In this document: positions 17,098 to 24,784 of the stretch, piece by piece
Layout: the number at the start of each line of letters is the position of its first letter
Numbering within the stretch: position 1 is the stretch's first letter
NCBI GenBank assembly: GCA_964596775.1
Contig: CAZQVN010000001.1
Location: forward strand, 62,001 to 126,000
Source: CAZQVN01 sp964596775
GTDB lineage: Bacteria > Eisenbacteria > RBG-16-71-46 > JABDJR01 > JAWXBZ01
Direction of reading: 5' to 3'
Length of the DNA: 64,000 nucleotides
Translations under genes and position numbers: made by a program
The notes under the pieces: generated by a model
Told to the model about the DNA's origin: nothing
The model's database searches: none
Seen by the model: the letters and a program-made list of their open reading frames with translations, nothing else

Positions 17098-18177
17098 TTA
17101 CCAGAGATGGCGCAGCGTGATACCGATCTGTGAATATTCGTAGGACTCGGGTTCGTTGATGTTCTGCAGATTGAAGTGCCGGCGGGCCTCGATGCCGAGT
17201 TTCAGCGTCTCCCAGCCCGTTTCGTATCCCGCCCCCAGTCCGCCTCCGACCAGAGTCGTCGAGCTCGAGGCGGAGTAGTGGACCATCGTCACCGGGTCGG
17301 TGAAGCCACTGCGGCGGTAACTGAACACACCGATGTTGCCGAGAAAGTAGACGCCCGCGGTCCGCGAGGGGTAGATCCGGGTCACGACCGCGCCGGACCG
17401 CACGTCCGTTTCCGAAAACAGCACCCCGCCCTCCAGCCCGAGATGAAGGACGGGGGTCACCCGCGACAGGAGCGTCAGCAGCACGCCGCCCCCTTCGAAG
17501 TTTTCGGCCACCGCAACCGGCTGCAGGGTGATGGAGCCGATCGAGCGCCGGGACGCCGGCTCGGGATGAGAGCCGCGTGAGGCAGGCGGTGCCGGGGTCG
17601 CGCCGGAGTCTGCCGGTTCCGCGTCGGCCGGCACCGGCTCCGCGTCCGGTGCTGCCGGCACCGCGTTGGCCGGCCCCGCGTCGGTCCGCGCGGGTGCGGC
17701 GGCGCCCCCTCCCGTTTTTTTCGGAAACGCCGACCCGACCAATCCGCCCACGAGCGCGCCGGCCGCACCGCCGAGCGCACCGCCCAGAACACCGAGGCCC
17801 ACGTACCCCAGCGGTGTCACGTCGTCGCTCCCTTCGTTCAGGGCGCTCACGAGCGCTCCGATGAACACGAAGAAACCGGCCCCTCCCACTCCACCGACGA
17901 TCGCCCCGGCCAGGGCGCCTTCGCGCATGTGCGAGCCGGGTCGCCGGTCAGAATCGGCCGTGGACGCCCGTGCGGAGTCGGAGACGGTGGATGCCGGATC
18001 CACGGGCACCGGGCGGATCGGTTCGGCATGGAGTTGCGGGACCGGGAAGCACAAAGCGAGCACCAGGACGGAAAACAGGACGGAAGAGGGGGTGCGCCGG
18101 CGCCATGGGGAGGGCGCGGGTCGAAACGGACGGAGGGCGCAGCGCTTCCGGCTGTTCCCCATTCCGGAATGGGCCAT
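17098..18177 (-). CDS. Outer-membrane beta-barrel-like protein with glycine-zipper segment
   Basis: The ATG at 18177, with AGGCGG 7 bases upstream, is chosen because the upstream frame runs into the kinase gene. The 359-aa product has a hydrophobic export segment (VLFSVLVLALCFPVP). A Gly/Ala-rich pair of hydrophobic stretches follows (about residues 85-150, repeated GxxxG), then a Pro/Ala/Asp linker. The C-terminal 170 residues have alternating beta strands ending in ITLRHLW, compatible with a small beta-barrel. I infer an envelope protein; no enzyme motif is seen. It sits between an RsbW-type kinase gene and serB, 11 bases after the kinase stop. Confidence 0.65.
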   Translation of the reverse strand: MAHSGMGNSRKRCALRPFRPAPSPWRRRTPSSVLFSVLVLALCFPVPQLHAEPIRPVPVDPASTVSDSARASTADSDRRPGSHMREGALAGAIVGGVGGAGFFVFIGALVSALNEGSDDVTPLGYVGLGVLGGALGGAAGALVGGLVGSAFPKKTGGGAAAPARTDAGPANAVPAAPDAEPVPADAEPADSGATPAPPASRGSHPEPASRRSIGSITLQPVAVAENFEGGGVLLTLLSRVTPVLHLGLEGGVLFSETDVRSGAVVTRIYPSRTAGVYFLGNIGVFSYRRSGFTDPVTMVHYSASSSTTLVGGGLGAGYETGWETLKLGIEARRHFNLQNINEPESYEYSQIGITLRHLW

Positions 18178-18188
18178 GCCGCGTCCGC

Positions 18189-18638
18189 CTAGCTGGAGGA
18201 CTGCCCGGCAGCCTGGGCAGTGGAGCGTTTCTTGACGAGCCGGAGAGACTTCGTTCCGTCGGCGGCCTGGGTCGGAATGACCTCGTCCATGAGCGCGCGC
18301 ATCATGGCCAGCCCCCGTCCCCGCGGCGCTTCGGGGGGCGGCATGTCCCGCCCCACCTCGCCGGTCAGCACCGCGCGCGGCCACGGAATACCGCGGTCCT
18401 TCACGTCCACGATCAGGCTTTCGGGAGTGACCAGGACTTCGATGCGCACCGTGTCCGCCATGTCCGGACCGGCGTGGTCGATCACGTTTTCGACGGCTTC
18501 CATCGCCGCGATTTCCACGGCCTCGACGGCCTCGTCCTCGAGCCCGGATGCCACTGCCGCCGCCGTGATGAACCCCGCAGCAATCGACAGGTACCTGCAA
18601 TGGGCCGGAATCTGCATGCAGATTTCGTTCTGTTGCAC
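18189..18638 (-). CDS. RsbW-like anti-sigma factor / HATPase_c_2 kinase
   Basis: A GTG start at 18638 is chosen because AGAGGG lies 6 bases upstream; the longer frame has poor spacing. The 149-aa protein is a GHKL ATPase of the anti-sigma serine/threonine kinase type. The N-box EAVENVIDHA carries the conserved Glu and Asn, VDVKDRGIPW corresponds to the G1 box, and APRGRGLAMMRALMDEV to G2. Such proteins sequester sigma factors or phosphorylate STAS anti-anti-sigma partners. No partner gene is adjacent, so its target is unknown. It precedes the outer-membrane protein gene by 11 bases and may control envelope stress functions. Confidence 0.85.
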   Translation of the reverse strand: MQQNEICMQIPAHCRYLSIAAGFITAAAVASGLEDEAVEAVEIAAMEAVENVIDHAGPDMADTVRIEVLVTPESLIVDVKDRGIPWPRAVLTGEVGRDMPPPEAPRGRGLAMMRALMDEVIPTQAADGTKSLRLVKKRSTAQAAGQSSS

Positions 18639-18719
18639 GACGAACCCTCTAGTCGTTGTGGAGCGGAATCGCACGCCTCTCCGGCCGCGGCAGGGTGAAC
18701 CACCTTTCGCAGCCCAACC

Positions 18720-18726
18720 ATTATAG
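18720..18726 (-). promoter_or_regulatory. Candidate -10 element (TATAAT) for the kinase operon
   Basis: A perfect TATAAT on the minus strand (18726-18721) lies about 80 bases before the GTG start. No good -35 was found 16-18 bases upstream, so the call is tentative. Confidence 0.35.
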
Positions 18727-18767
18727 CCGTTTCGAGGGCCTTATGCGCCCGCGGCGATCACAAATTG

Positions 18768-20174
18768 CTAGCGGCGAACGACCACGGAAAACGAGGAGAT
18801 CGTTTCCCCGGCGGCTATTATGATGTCTTCGTCGCGGAGCGCCAGGACCGTCCAGCGGGCGTGATCCCCGTGGCCCCAGAATCCCGCAGGAGCCACGGCG
18901 GTCGTGTCCGTCGTTTCGAGGCGATCGGTCAGAAAGTAGCTGTTGGCCCGGCTGAAGATCACGAAGTACTGGTTGGCCCCGGGAACCGGGCGCCAGGCAA
19001 ACCGGGGCCGGGCGGTCGGCACGACCTCCCCCCCCCGCGGGCTGAGGATCTCGATGCCGGGGACGACGTCCACCACGGCGTTCTCGATGCTTTGATCCCG
19101 GACGATCACTTCCAGGAGGCCGGACTGCGGCGGCACCTGGACCCAGCCGTCGTCGGGCAGGTAGGCGGCCTGGAGGTGGTACCGCCCCGGCGACACGTGC
19201 CGGATCTCGAAATGACCGCCCGCGTCCGTATGCGCCACCAGGTCCGGCGCGAGCGCCGTGGGGCGGAGTGCGTCCGGGACGCCACGACCGTGCGGCTCGC
19301 CGACGGGATCACCGGATGTGCGACCTCCCATCCTCCAACCTGTGTCCGTGGGCGGCGAGGGCATTTCCGACGGCAGCGTGTCGGTGTTGATGTCGCTGAA
19401 CGACAGCGCCACCGTGACCCCGGGAACGGGCACGCCGTTGTGCCGGACCCGCCCGTGGACGGAATGTGCCCCCTCGCCCCGCACCAGGTTCAGTGTGACG
19501 CGGGCCGTGTCGCCGTCTCCCGGCAGGGGGAGCCAGTCCGACCGAAAGTTCGAACCGGTTCCGGCGGGGAGATAACCGGCTTTCATGGCCACGACCGGAA
19601 CGAGCCCGACCGTGGAGATGCCGCGCGTGACCGTGGGCACGCTGTCGAGAAGAAACCGGCCGTTATCGTCCGTGATCGTCTCCCAGGGAAGGCCCGTGCC
19701 GCCGAACAGGAGAGGAAAGTCGCTGGAGCCCACGGACACGTAGGCGCCGGCCAGCGGCGCTCCGGTTTCCGCATCGCGGACGACGCCGGTCACGGTGCGG
19801 CCGTCCGGCAGGAGCGGATAGGACGTCACCAGAAGATTGCGCTCGACCGTGCGGCGGGAGCGGACATCCACGGCCTGTTCGATCGAGTCGAAGGCGATCC
19901 GCCGGCCCGCATAGACGACGGCGTAGTAGAAACCCGGGGAGATCCCGTCGATCCGGTACTTCCCGTCGAGGCCGGTGAGGGCGGACGAGCCGACGGGCAC
20001 GTTGTCCGCGGGGGAAAACAGAACAACGCGGGCGCCTTCGAGAGGCGCCCGCGTATCGAGTGTCGTTATTCTTCCGGCCAGCGAGCCCGTGTCCGGCCCC
20101 GGACCGTCATCCCCGCAACCCGGTCCCGCCAGCAGCAGGAGAACGAGCATCCACGGCAGGCCGGGCCGGGACAT
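18768..20174 (-). CDS. Lipoprotein with carboxypeptidase-regulatory-like repeats
   Basis: This 468-aa protein has a signal peptide with a lipoprotein-like Cys (LLLLAGPGC). It carries at least three CarboxypepD_reg-like beta-sandwich domains with the usual signature of a G-R/V start followed by G-x-Y/F near the end. They begin at GSLAGRITTLDTRAPLEGA, TVTGVVRDAETGAPLAGA and SVHGRVRHNGVPVPGV. A final Ig/FN3-like domain starts at IEILSPRGGEVVP. These modules are non-catalytic and often bind glycans or scaffold envelope complexes. The gene starts 5 bases after the next gene's stop, so they form an operon. Confidence 0.78.
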   Translation of the reverse strand: MSRPGLPWMLVLLLLAGPGCGDDGPGPDTGSLAGRITTLDTRAPLEGARVVLFSPADNVPVGSSALTGLDGKYRIDGISPGFYYAVVYAGRRIAFDSIEQAVDVRSRRTVERNLLVTSYPLLPDGRTVTGVVRDAETGAPLAGAYVSVGSSDFPLLFGGTGLPWETITDDNGRFLLDSVPTVTRGISTVGLVPVVAMKAGYLPAGTGSNFRSDWLPLPGDGDTARVTLNLVRGEGAHSVHGRVRHNGVPVPGVTVALSFSDINTDTLPSEMPSPPTDTGWRMGGRTSGDPVGEPHGRGVPDALRPTALAPDLVAHTDAGGHFEIRHVSPGRYHLQAAYLPDDGWVQVPPQSGLLEVIVRDQSIENAVVDVVPGIEILSPRGGEVVPTARPRFAWRPVPGANQYFVIFSRANSYFLTDRLETTDTTAVAPAGFWGHGDHARWTVLALRDEDIIIAAGETISSFSVVVRR

Positions 20175-20179
20175 CGGGG

Positions 20180-21031
20180 TCAGGACTTCTTCGTGCGCCC
20201 CGGCTGGACGGATTCGGTCGGCGGTGGATCCGACGTGCCTCCCCGACCGGTCTGCGGCGCGGGGGCGGCGCGGCCCCCGGACGACGGCGGAGGCGGCGGC
20301 GAAACGGCCGAGCCTCCACGACCACTATCCACGGGCGGCTTGACGCTTCGGCCTCCACCCGGAGCCGGCTGGGGCTTGACCGCTCTCGATCCACCCGGCG
20401 ATCCCTTGTAGGACCGGTCGGTCCCCCTGGAAACCCTGCCGGAATTGCTCGAGGCGCCGCCACGGCCGTACACCGTCCGCCCCGGCTTGTAGGTGCGCTT
20501 GGCGGATCCGTAATGCGGGTCGTAACCTGAGTAGCCGCCGCGCCGGGGGTAATGATTCCAGTAGGTGCTGTAAAAGCTCGGATAGGAGCACCAGCGGTAC
20601 GGCGAGTAGTAGCTGACGTAGGTCGGCCAGTATCCGCAGTACCAGGGATCGTAGTAACGCCCGTATCCCCAGTTCAGATACACGTTCCAGTACGGGTCGT
20701 TGTAGTTGCGGTAGTACGAATCGACGTTCGAGTGATACCGGCCCGCGTTGTCCGAATCGACCGCATCGTCCTTCTCGACGACGATCTGCTCGTCGGACTT
20801 GCCCGTGTTGATCATGTAGGTGATCACCCGGTCGGACACGCCGGCTTCCTTCAGGTCGAGGATGTCCTGGACGGTCAGCGTGAACACTTCGCCGGATGCG
20901 TCGATCTGGCTCATGATCACGTCGTCACCGACGCCGGAGCGGTTCAGGGTCAGGATGTCCTGGAGGCTCATGGCATGGAGCGTGCCCGGCAGGACCAGGG
21001 CGGCCAGGACGACAAGAATGAGGCGTTTCAT
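20180..21031 (-). CDS. Exported protein with Tyr/Trp-rich and Gly/Pro/Ser-rich low-complexity C-terminus
   Basis: The start at 21031 (MKRLILVVLAALVLPG) opens a signal peptide and has AGGGGG 7 bases upstream. The 283-aa product has two short repeats in its N-terminal part (SLQDILTLNRSGVGDDVIMSQI and TVQDILDLKEAGVSDRVITYMI), like the Asp/Leu repeat of SHOCT-like or DUF-type exported proteins. A Tyr/Trp/Pro-rich segment (about 105-165) and a Gly/Ser/Pro/Arg tail follow. I infer a surface or matrix protein; function is unknown. It has a well-formed promoter at 21079-21107 and leads a two-gene unit with the downstream lipoprotein. Confidence 0.7.
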   Translation of the reverse strand: MKRLILVVLAALVLPGTLHAMSLQDILTLNRSGVGDDVIMSQIDASGEVFTLTVQDILDLKEAGVSDRVITYMINTGKSDEQIVVEKDDAVDSDNAGRYHSNVDSYYRNYNDPYWNVYLNWGYGRYYDPWYCGYWPTYVSYYSPYRWCSYPSFYSTYWNHYPRRGGYSGYDPHYGSAKRTYKPGRTVYGRGGASSNSGRVSRGTDRSYKGSPGGSRAVKPQPAPGGGRSVKPPVDSGRGGSAVSPPPPPSSGGRAAPAPQTGRGGTSDPPPTESVQPGRTKKS

Positions 21032-21078
21032 GGAGCACCCCCTTCGGAGGTTGGAGCTGTGTTTCGATCCCGACAAAA

Positions 21079-21107
21079 AGTATAGGCTCCCCGCGGGGCG
21101 GGGTCAA
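21079..21107 (-). promoter_or_regulatory. Sigma70 promoter for the 20180-21031 gene
   Basis: TTGACC (21107-21102) and TATACT (21084-21079) are 17 bases apart on the minus strand. Transcription would start near 21072, 41 bases before the ATG. Confidence 0.75.
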
Positions 21108-21116
21108 AGAATCCCT

Positions 21117-21530
21117 TCATCGCCCCTGTCCGTGAAACGGAGGGGCTCCGATCTTTTTCCATTCGTTCCGGTCCAGGTCGTAGAGCCAGCACTCGTCCGA
21201 GTTCGTGATGAGAAAACCGAACGTTTCCATGGACTTGATCTTGTCGGCGGAAGCCGGCAGCGGCACGAGTTTCGTGGCCGTGCCTTCCAGGGCAAACGAT
21301 TCGTCCAGCGTGATCCACTTGCCGCGATCCGGCCGGTACTGCCAGAGTTCCCCGTCTCGGGTCAGGACGCCACCGACGCCGAAACTGGTGATCAGGCCGC
21401 CGCGATCCTTCCCCTGTGCGGTCGCGGAACCGGCCGCAACGGCATCCGGCGCGGACCATTTCTGAACCGCAACGCCGGAGAACGTGGCCAGGGCACCCAG
21501 TACGATCCCGAGCCAGAGTCGATCCCGCAT
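21117..21530 (-). CDS. Exported hypothetical protein
   Basis: This 137-aa protein has one N-terminal hydrophobic segment (LWLGIVLGALATFSGVAV) that could be a signal anchor. Two beta-propeller-blade-like repeats follow, GELWQYRPDRGKWITLDES and DECWLYDLDRNEWKKIGAP. No known family was recognised. It lies 10 bases after the stop of the isochorismatase-like gene and is probably co-transcribed with it. Confidence 0.6.
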   Translation of the reverse strand: MRDRLWLGIVLGALATFSGVAVQKWSAPDAVAAGSATAQGKDRGGLITSFGVGGVLTRDGELWQYRPDRGKWITLDESFALEGTATKLVPLPASADKIKSMETFGFLITNSDECWLYDLDRNEWKKIGAPPFHGQGR

Positions 21531-21540
21531 TCCTGCCTCC

Positions 21541-22176
21541 TTAGTGGTGACGCATGGTCGTGAACCGCGTCATGATGTCGATATCCCGGATTTTTTTCGC
21601 CCCGAGCGTGACCATCTCGGCGATGACCTTCTCGAGGGCCTCCGGCTCGTCGGATCGGACCGTCGTGGCGTTCTGGACGAACTCCACCGCGATCCCCTTG
21701 TTCAGAAGCACCTGCACGGCCCGGAGCAGCGCCCCCTCGGCGGATACGCCGAAGACGATGGCGTTCTTGACCCCGGTTAAGAGCCGTTCGGTATTGGGGT
21801 TGGACAAGAGATCAGGCCCGGAAGTTTCCAGGATGATCTCGGCGGAGGCGGAAAATCGCTGAATTTCGGCCTCTGAGCAGGATCCGGCGCCGACGACGAC
21901 GGGCTTGTCCAGTTTCGTGGCCGGGGCCTTCGCCGCTCCCGGAGTGCCCTTGAGGCAGTGAGGCGGAGCGGACCCCCCGTTGGCCTCGAACAGCGGATTC
22001 GACGGTTCCAGCGTCTGGACCGTGGCCAGAACCGGCAACTTGTACATCCGAGCGTAGCGGCTGACCCGCTCCAGGCTCGGCGTGATCTTCGCGGCGCCGG
22101 CCAGCGGCCAGGCTCCGTCGGGCAGCAGGAGATCACACTGCGTATCGATATCGAGAACGATCGTCTGTCGCGACAC
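21541..22176 (-). CDS. Isochorismatase-like cysteine hydrolase family protein lacking catalytic Lys and Cys
   Basis: This 211-aa protein has the fold pattern of isochorismatase/nicotinamidase. It keeps VLDIDTQCDLLLPDG with the first catalytic Asp (D11), PPHCLKGTPGA as in nicotinamidases, and VFGVSAEGALLRAVQVLLNKG at the position of the catalytic-Cys loop. The usual Lys is replaced (E117 in IILETSG) and the nucleophilic Cys is replaced by A149. It should therefore be unable to run the normal Cys hydrolase reaction and is likely a binding or regulatory pseudoenzyme. Its neighbours give no substrate clue. Confidence 0.8.
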   Translation of the reverse strand: MSRQTIVLDIDTQCDLLLPDGAWPLAGAAKITPSLERVSRYARMYKLPVLATVQTLEPSNPLFEANGGSAPPHCLKGTPGAAKAPATKLDKPVVVGAGSCSEAEIQRFSASAEIILETSGPDLLSNPNTERLLTGVKNAIVFGVSAEGALLRAVQVLLNKGIAVEFVQNATTVRSDEPEALEKVIAEMVTLGAKKIRDIDIMTRFTTMRHH

Positions 22177-22256
22177 TTGAGGTCCGCCTTTCGCTGGATT
22201 TCGTGGGGGGTTCCGGGAGCCGGGGCGGGATCAGGCCCGGCTCCCTGAAGGGTAGC

Positions 22257-23435
22257 TCAATCCGACGTCAACCGGAAGCCGGCCTTTCGGGCCAGCACCG
22301 CCTGAACCGTCACCGCGGCCAGACAGACCCCCCCGGTCAGAAGAAAGGGAAGATCCAGGCGGCCGAGCCAGGTGGCCGCTCCCCCGCCGAGGAGGGGCAG
22401 CAGAAGGGCGCCGGATCCGATGATCGCCTCATGGAGACCCGTGTTCCGCCCGCGCGAGGCCGCCGCGTGCAGGCTGTAGTAGATGCTCGAGTAGTAGGCC
22501 AGCCCCATCGCCGCGCCGATCACCGGGGCCAGGGTCAGGATGAGCCCCGGTCGGTCCAGGGCCGTCAGGAGGAACATCGACGCGGCCAGCACGACGCAGA
22601 GGGACAGCAGAGGTCGCAGGCGGTAGTGCCAGGCGTTCGTCCGCATCAGTACCAGGAACGTGGCCGTCTGCGAAAAGTAGATCAGGCCGAGGAATCCGCC
22701 GAAGAGGCTCGATCCGAGGTTCAGCGGATCGAGGAATCCGGGATAGTGATAGTTCAGCGTGGCCGCCACGCCGAACGCGGTGCCGTTGGCAATCCAGGCC
22801 ATGAACAGGAACACCCGGCGGCGACCGGCGGCCCGGAGCCTCTCTTCCCCGGTCTCGAGCTCCGGCACCGGCACCGCGGCGTCGGTTTCCAGGCTCCGCG
22901 GCGCGCCGCGCAGGAACAGGGCCACGGACACGATCAGGATCATCGACGTGGAAAACAGGGCGTTGAACCCCATGTGCTCGAGGATCGCCCCGCCGAAGAG
23001 AAATCCGCTTCCCTTGCCGACGCTCCACGACACGTTGAACAGGCCGAGGTTGCCGCCCAGCCGGCCCGCATCGTCGGCATCCGCCACGGCCGCCTGGAGC
23101 GCCGGCCAGAACATCGCCAGCCCGACCGCGGCCAGCGGCATCCCGGCAAACAGGCCGGCCACGCCCGGGGACAGCGCCATGATGAGCAGGGCGGCGAAGA
23201 TCACGACCGTTCCCAGCCGGGCCAGGGTGATCCGCGGAACCCGGTCGGACAGGCGCCCCATGATCCCGGCCGCGGCGATGTAGACGACGGACCAGACCGT
23301 GGGCAGGAGCCCGATCACCAGGGGCGTGGCGCCGAGATGGATCGCCTTGTACGGAACGCCGGTCAGCGCCAGGTAGAAACCGCAGTCGACGCAGACGGCG
23401 GCCGCGCAGTAACGCAGGACGCGTGAGCGCTTCAT
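22257..23435 (-). CDS. MFS transporter
   Basis: The start at 23435 (MKRSRVLRYCAAAV) is taken because it follows the upstream stop by 7 bases; the longer frame overlaps the neighbouring gene. The 392-aa protein has about 12 hydrophobic helices. It carries the cytoplasmic loop motif AGIMGRLSDRVPRI between helices 2 and 3, which is the MFS G-x-x-x-D-R-x-x-R signature, and a central loop around PVPELETGEERLRAAGRRR. The substrate is unknown. It is the last gene of an operon with a copper-chaperone-like protein and a TIGR02757 protein. Confidence 0.85.
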   Translation of the reverse strand: MKRSRVLRYCAAAVCVDCGFYLALTGVPYKAIHLGATPLVIGLLPTVWSVVYIAAAGIMGRLSDRVPRITLARLGTVVIFAALLIMALSPGVAGLFAGMPLAAVGLAMFWPALQAAVADADDAGRLGGNLGLFNVSWSVGKGSGFLFGGAILEHMGFNALFSTSMILIVSVALFLRGAPRSLETDAAVPVPELETGEERLRAAGRRRVFLFMAWIANGTAFGVAATLNYHYPGFLDPLNLGSSLFGGFLGLIYFSQTATFLVLMRTNAWHYRLRPLLSLCVVLAASMFLLTALDRPGLILTLAPVIGAAMGLAYYSSIYYSLHAAASRGRNTGLHEAIIGSGALLLPLLGGGAATWLGRLDLPFLLTGGVCLAAVTVQAVLARKAGFRLTSD

Positions 23436-23442
23436 CTCCGCG

Positions 23443-24426
23443 CTAGAGCGTGCAGACCGGCTGGATGTGGCACCGGGCGCACTTGAGGGGATCCCGGCGC
23501 CGGGGGCAGTAGTCGAGGATGCCAAGGCGGCAGAGCGCAAAGTCGTAGCGGATCGGATCCTCCGGGTCGAGTTCGCGCAGCCGTTCCGTGATGTCGACCG
23601 CCATCTTCCAGTCGGGCGTCCGGCGCGCGGTCAGGCCGATGTTCGTGGCGATCCGGGCAATGTGCGTGTCGAGGGGAATCACGAGCCGCGACGGCGCCAC
23701 CCGTGTCCAGAGCCCGAGATCCAGCCCGTCGTTCGGGCGGACCATCCAGCGGAGGAACAGGTTCAGCCGCTTGCAGGCGCTCCCCGAGGCCGGAGAGCTG
23801 AAGAAATAGCGGACAGGGGCCCCGGGGGCGAGCCGGCCTCCGCGAACCCCGGCGCCCGGCGGAAGGCCGGACACGTCCAGGGAACGCCGGCAGAAGGAAC
23901 TGAGCCCGACGGCGATGTCCTCTTCCGCTGGAGAGTCGCCGGCCAGGAACCATTCCTCCAGCGAACCGGCGTCACCGAGGGCCCGGCTCAGAATGGCCGT
24001 GAGGAGAATCATGTCGCGGCCCCGGTGAAATCGATGGACGAAGCCGCGAAAGACGCCGCCGTCCCGCCGGGCGTCGAAGTTGCGGACGAAGGTCGCCGGG
24101 TGCGGACCGAGGCGGCGGGTCAGATCCTCGAGAGTGGCCCGGATCTGCGCCACGCGACCGTACGCCAGGGCGGAAGCGTAGAACCCGACGATCTCCCGGT
24201 CGGCCGGTTCCGCGTACCGGTGCGGAAACTCGAGCGGATCCGGCGAAAGCCAGGATGCGTCGAACCGGTCCACCAGTCGATCCAGGTATTGCTTGAGGGA
24301 CAACCGGCCGGAATCGGGGGCGTCGGAGCGCGGCCCCGGACCGCCGGAAAGCGGAGCCGCCGATCTCCGGATCGCGCCCGAAGTCGGAGCGGGAGATGCA
24401 GGCTTGCCCGCGGAACGCGGCGACAT
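23443..24426 (-). CDS. TIGR02757 (DUF2400) family protein
   Basis: This 327-aa protein matches the TIGR02757 family. It shows LKQYLDRLVDRFD near the start, DREIVGFYASALAYGRVAQI, the FVHRFHRGRDMILL helix, ACKRLNLFLRWMVRPNDGLDLGLW and IPLDTHIARIA. A C-terminal Cys cluster (CRLGILDYCP, then KCARCHIQPVC) resembles the iron-sulfur end of HhH-GPD DNA glycosylases. The family's biochemical function is unproven; a link to base-excision-type proteins is inference. A variable Pro/Ser-rich N-terminal stretch precedes the domain. It follows the HMA gene by 7 bases. Confidence 0.85.
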   Translation of the reverse strand: MSPRSAGKPASPAPTSGAIRRSAAPLSGGPGPRSDAPDSGRLSLKQYLDRLVDRFDASWLSPDPLEFPHRYAEPADREIVGFYASALAYGRVAQIRATLEDLTRRLGPHPATFVRNFDARRDGGVFRGFVHRFHRGRDMILLTAILSRALGDAGSLEEWFLAGDSPAEEDIAVGLSSFCRRSLDVSGLPPGAGVRGGRLAPGAPVRYFFSSPASGSACKRLNLFLRWMVRPNDGLDLGLWTRVAPSRLVIPLDTHIARIATNIGLTARRTPDWKMAVDITERLRELDPEDPIRYDFALCRLGILDYCPRRRDPLKCARCHIQPVCTL

Positions 24427-24433
24427 CCCGCGG

Positions 24434-24646
24434 TCAACCGATCGGCTGATAGCCCAGCTCCTTGATCCGTGTCTTGAGCGGATCGACGGGAGTGCCGGAA
24501 TCCGCTTCCAGCGAAACGGTTTTCCGAGCGTGATCCGCCTTGACCTGGTGCACGCCGGGCATTGCACCCAGGCCTTTTTCGATGGCTTTTTCGCAATGTC
24601 CGCAGGACATTCCCTCGACGACGATCATGATCTGTTCCCTGGTCAT
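24434..24646 (-). CDS. Heavy-metal-associated (HMA) domain metallochaperone
   Basis: This 70-aa single-domain protein has the GMSCGHC metal-binding motif, the classical MxCxxC loop for Cu(I) or similar ions. The ferredoxin-like HMA fold is complete, with VHQVKADHARKTVSL and the closing IKELGYQPIG. I take the ATG at 24646 because AAGGTG lies 6 bases upstream; a GTG three codons earlier is possible. It would carry metal to a P-type ATPase or regulator, neither of which is adjacent. Confidence 0.88.
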   Translation of the reverse strand: MTREQIMIVVEGMSCGHCEKAIEKGLGAMPGVHQVKADHARKTVSLEADSGTPVDPLKTRIKELGYQPIG

Positions 24647-24690
24647 CTGGATCACCTTCCTTTCTTGACATGTGGCGCGCTGTGGAAAAC

Positions 24691-24719
24691 TTGACCCTGA
24701 TTGGGGGGGCGGATAGACT
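24691..24719 (+). promoter_or_regulatory. Sigma70 promoter for the glycosyltransferase/sulfatase operon
   Basis: TTGACC (24691-24696) and TAGACT (24714-24719) are 17 bases apart, with a predicted start near 24727, about 58 bases before the TTG start. Confidence 0.65.
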
Positions 24720-24784
24720 AGCCGCCGATCGCCCGAGCCGCCACTCCATTGTGGTGTTCACCGAACCCCCTAGAGGATAATACT

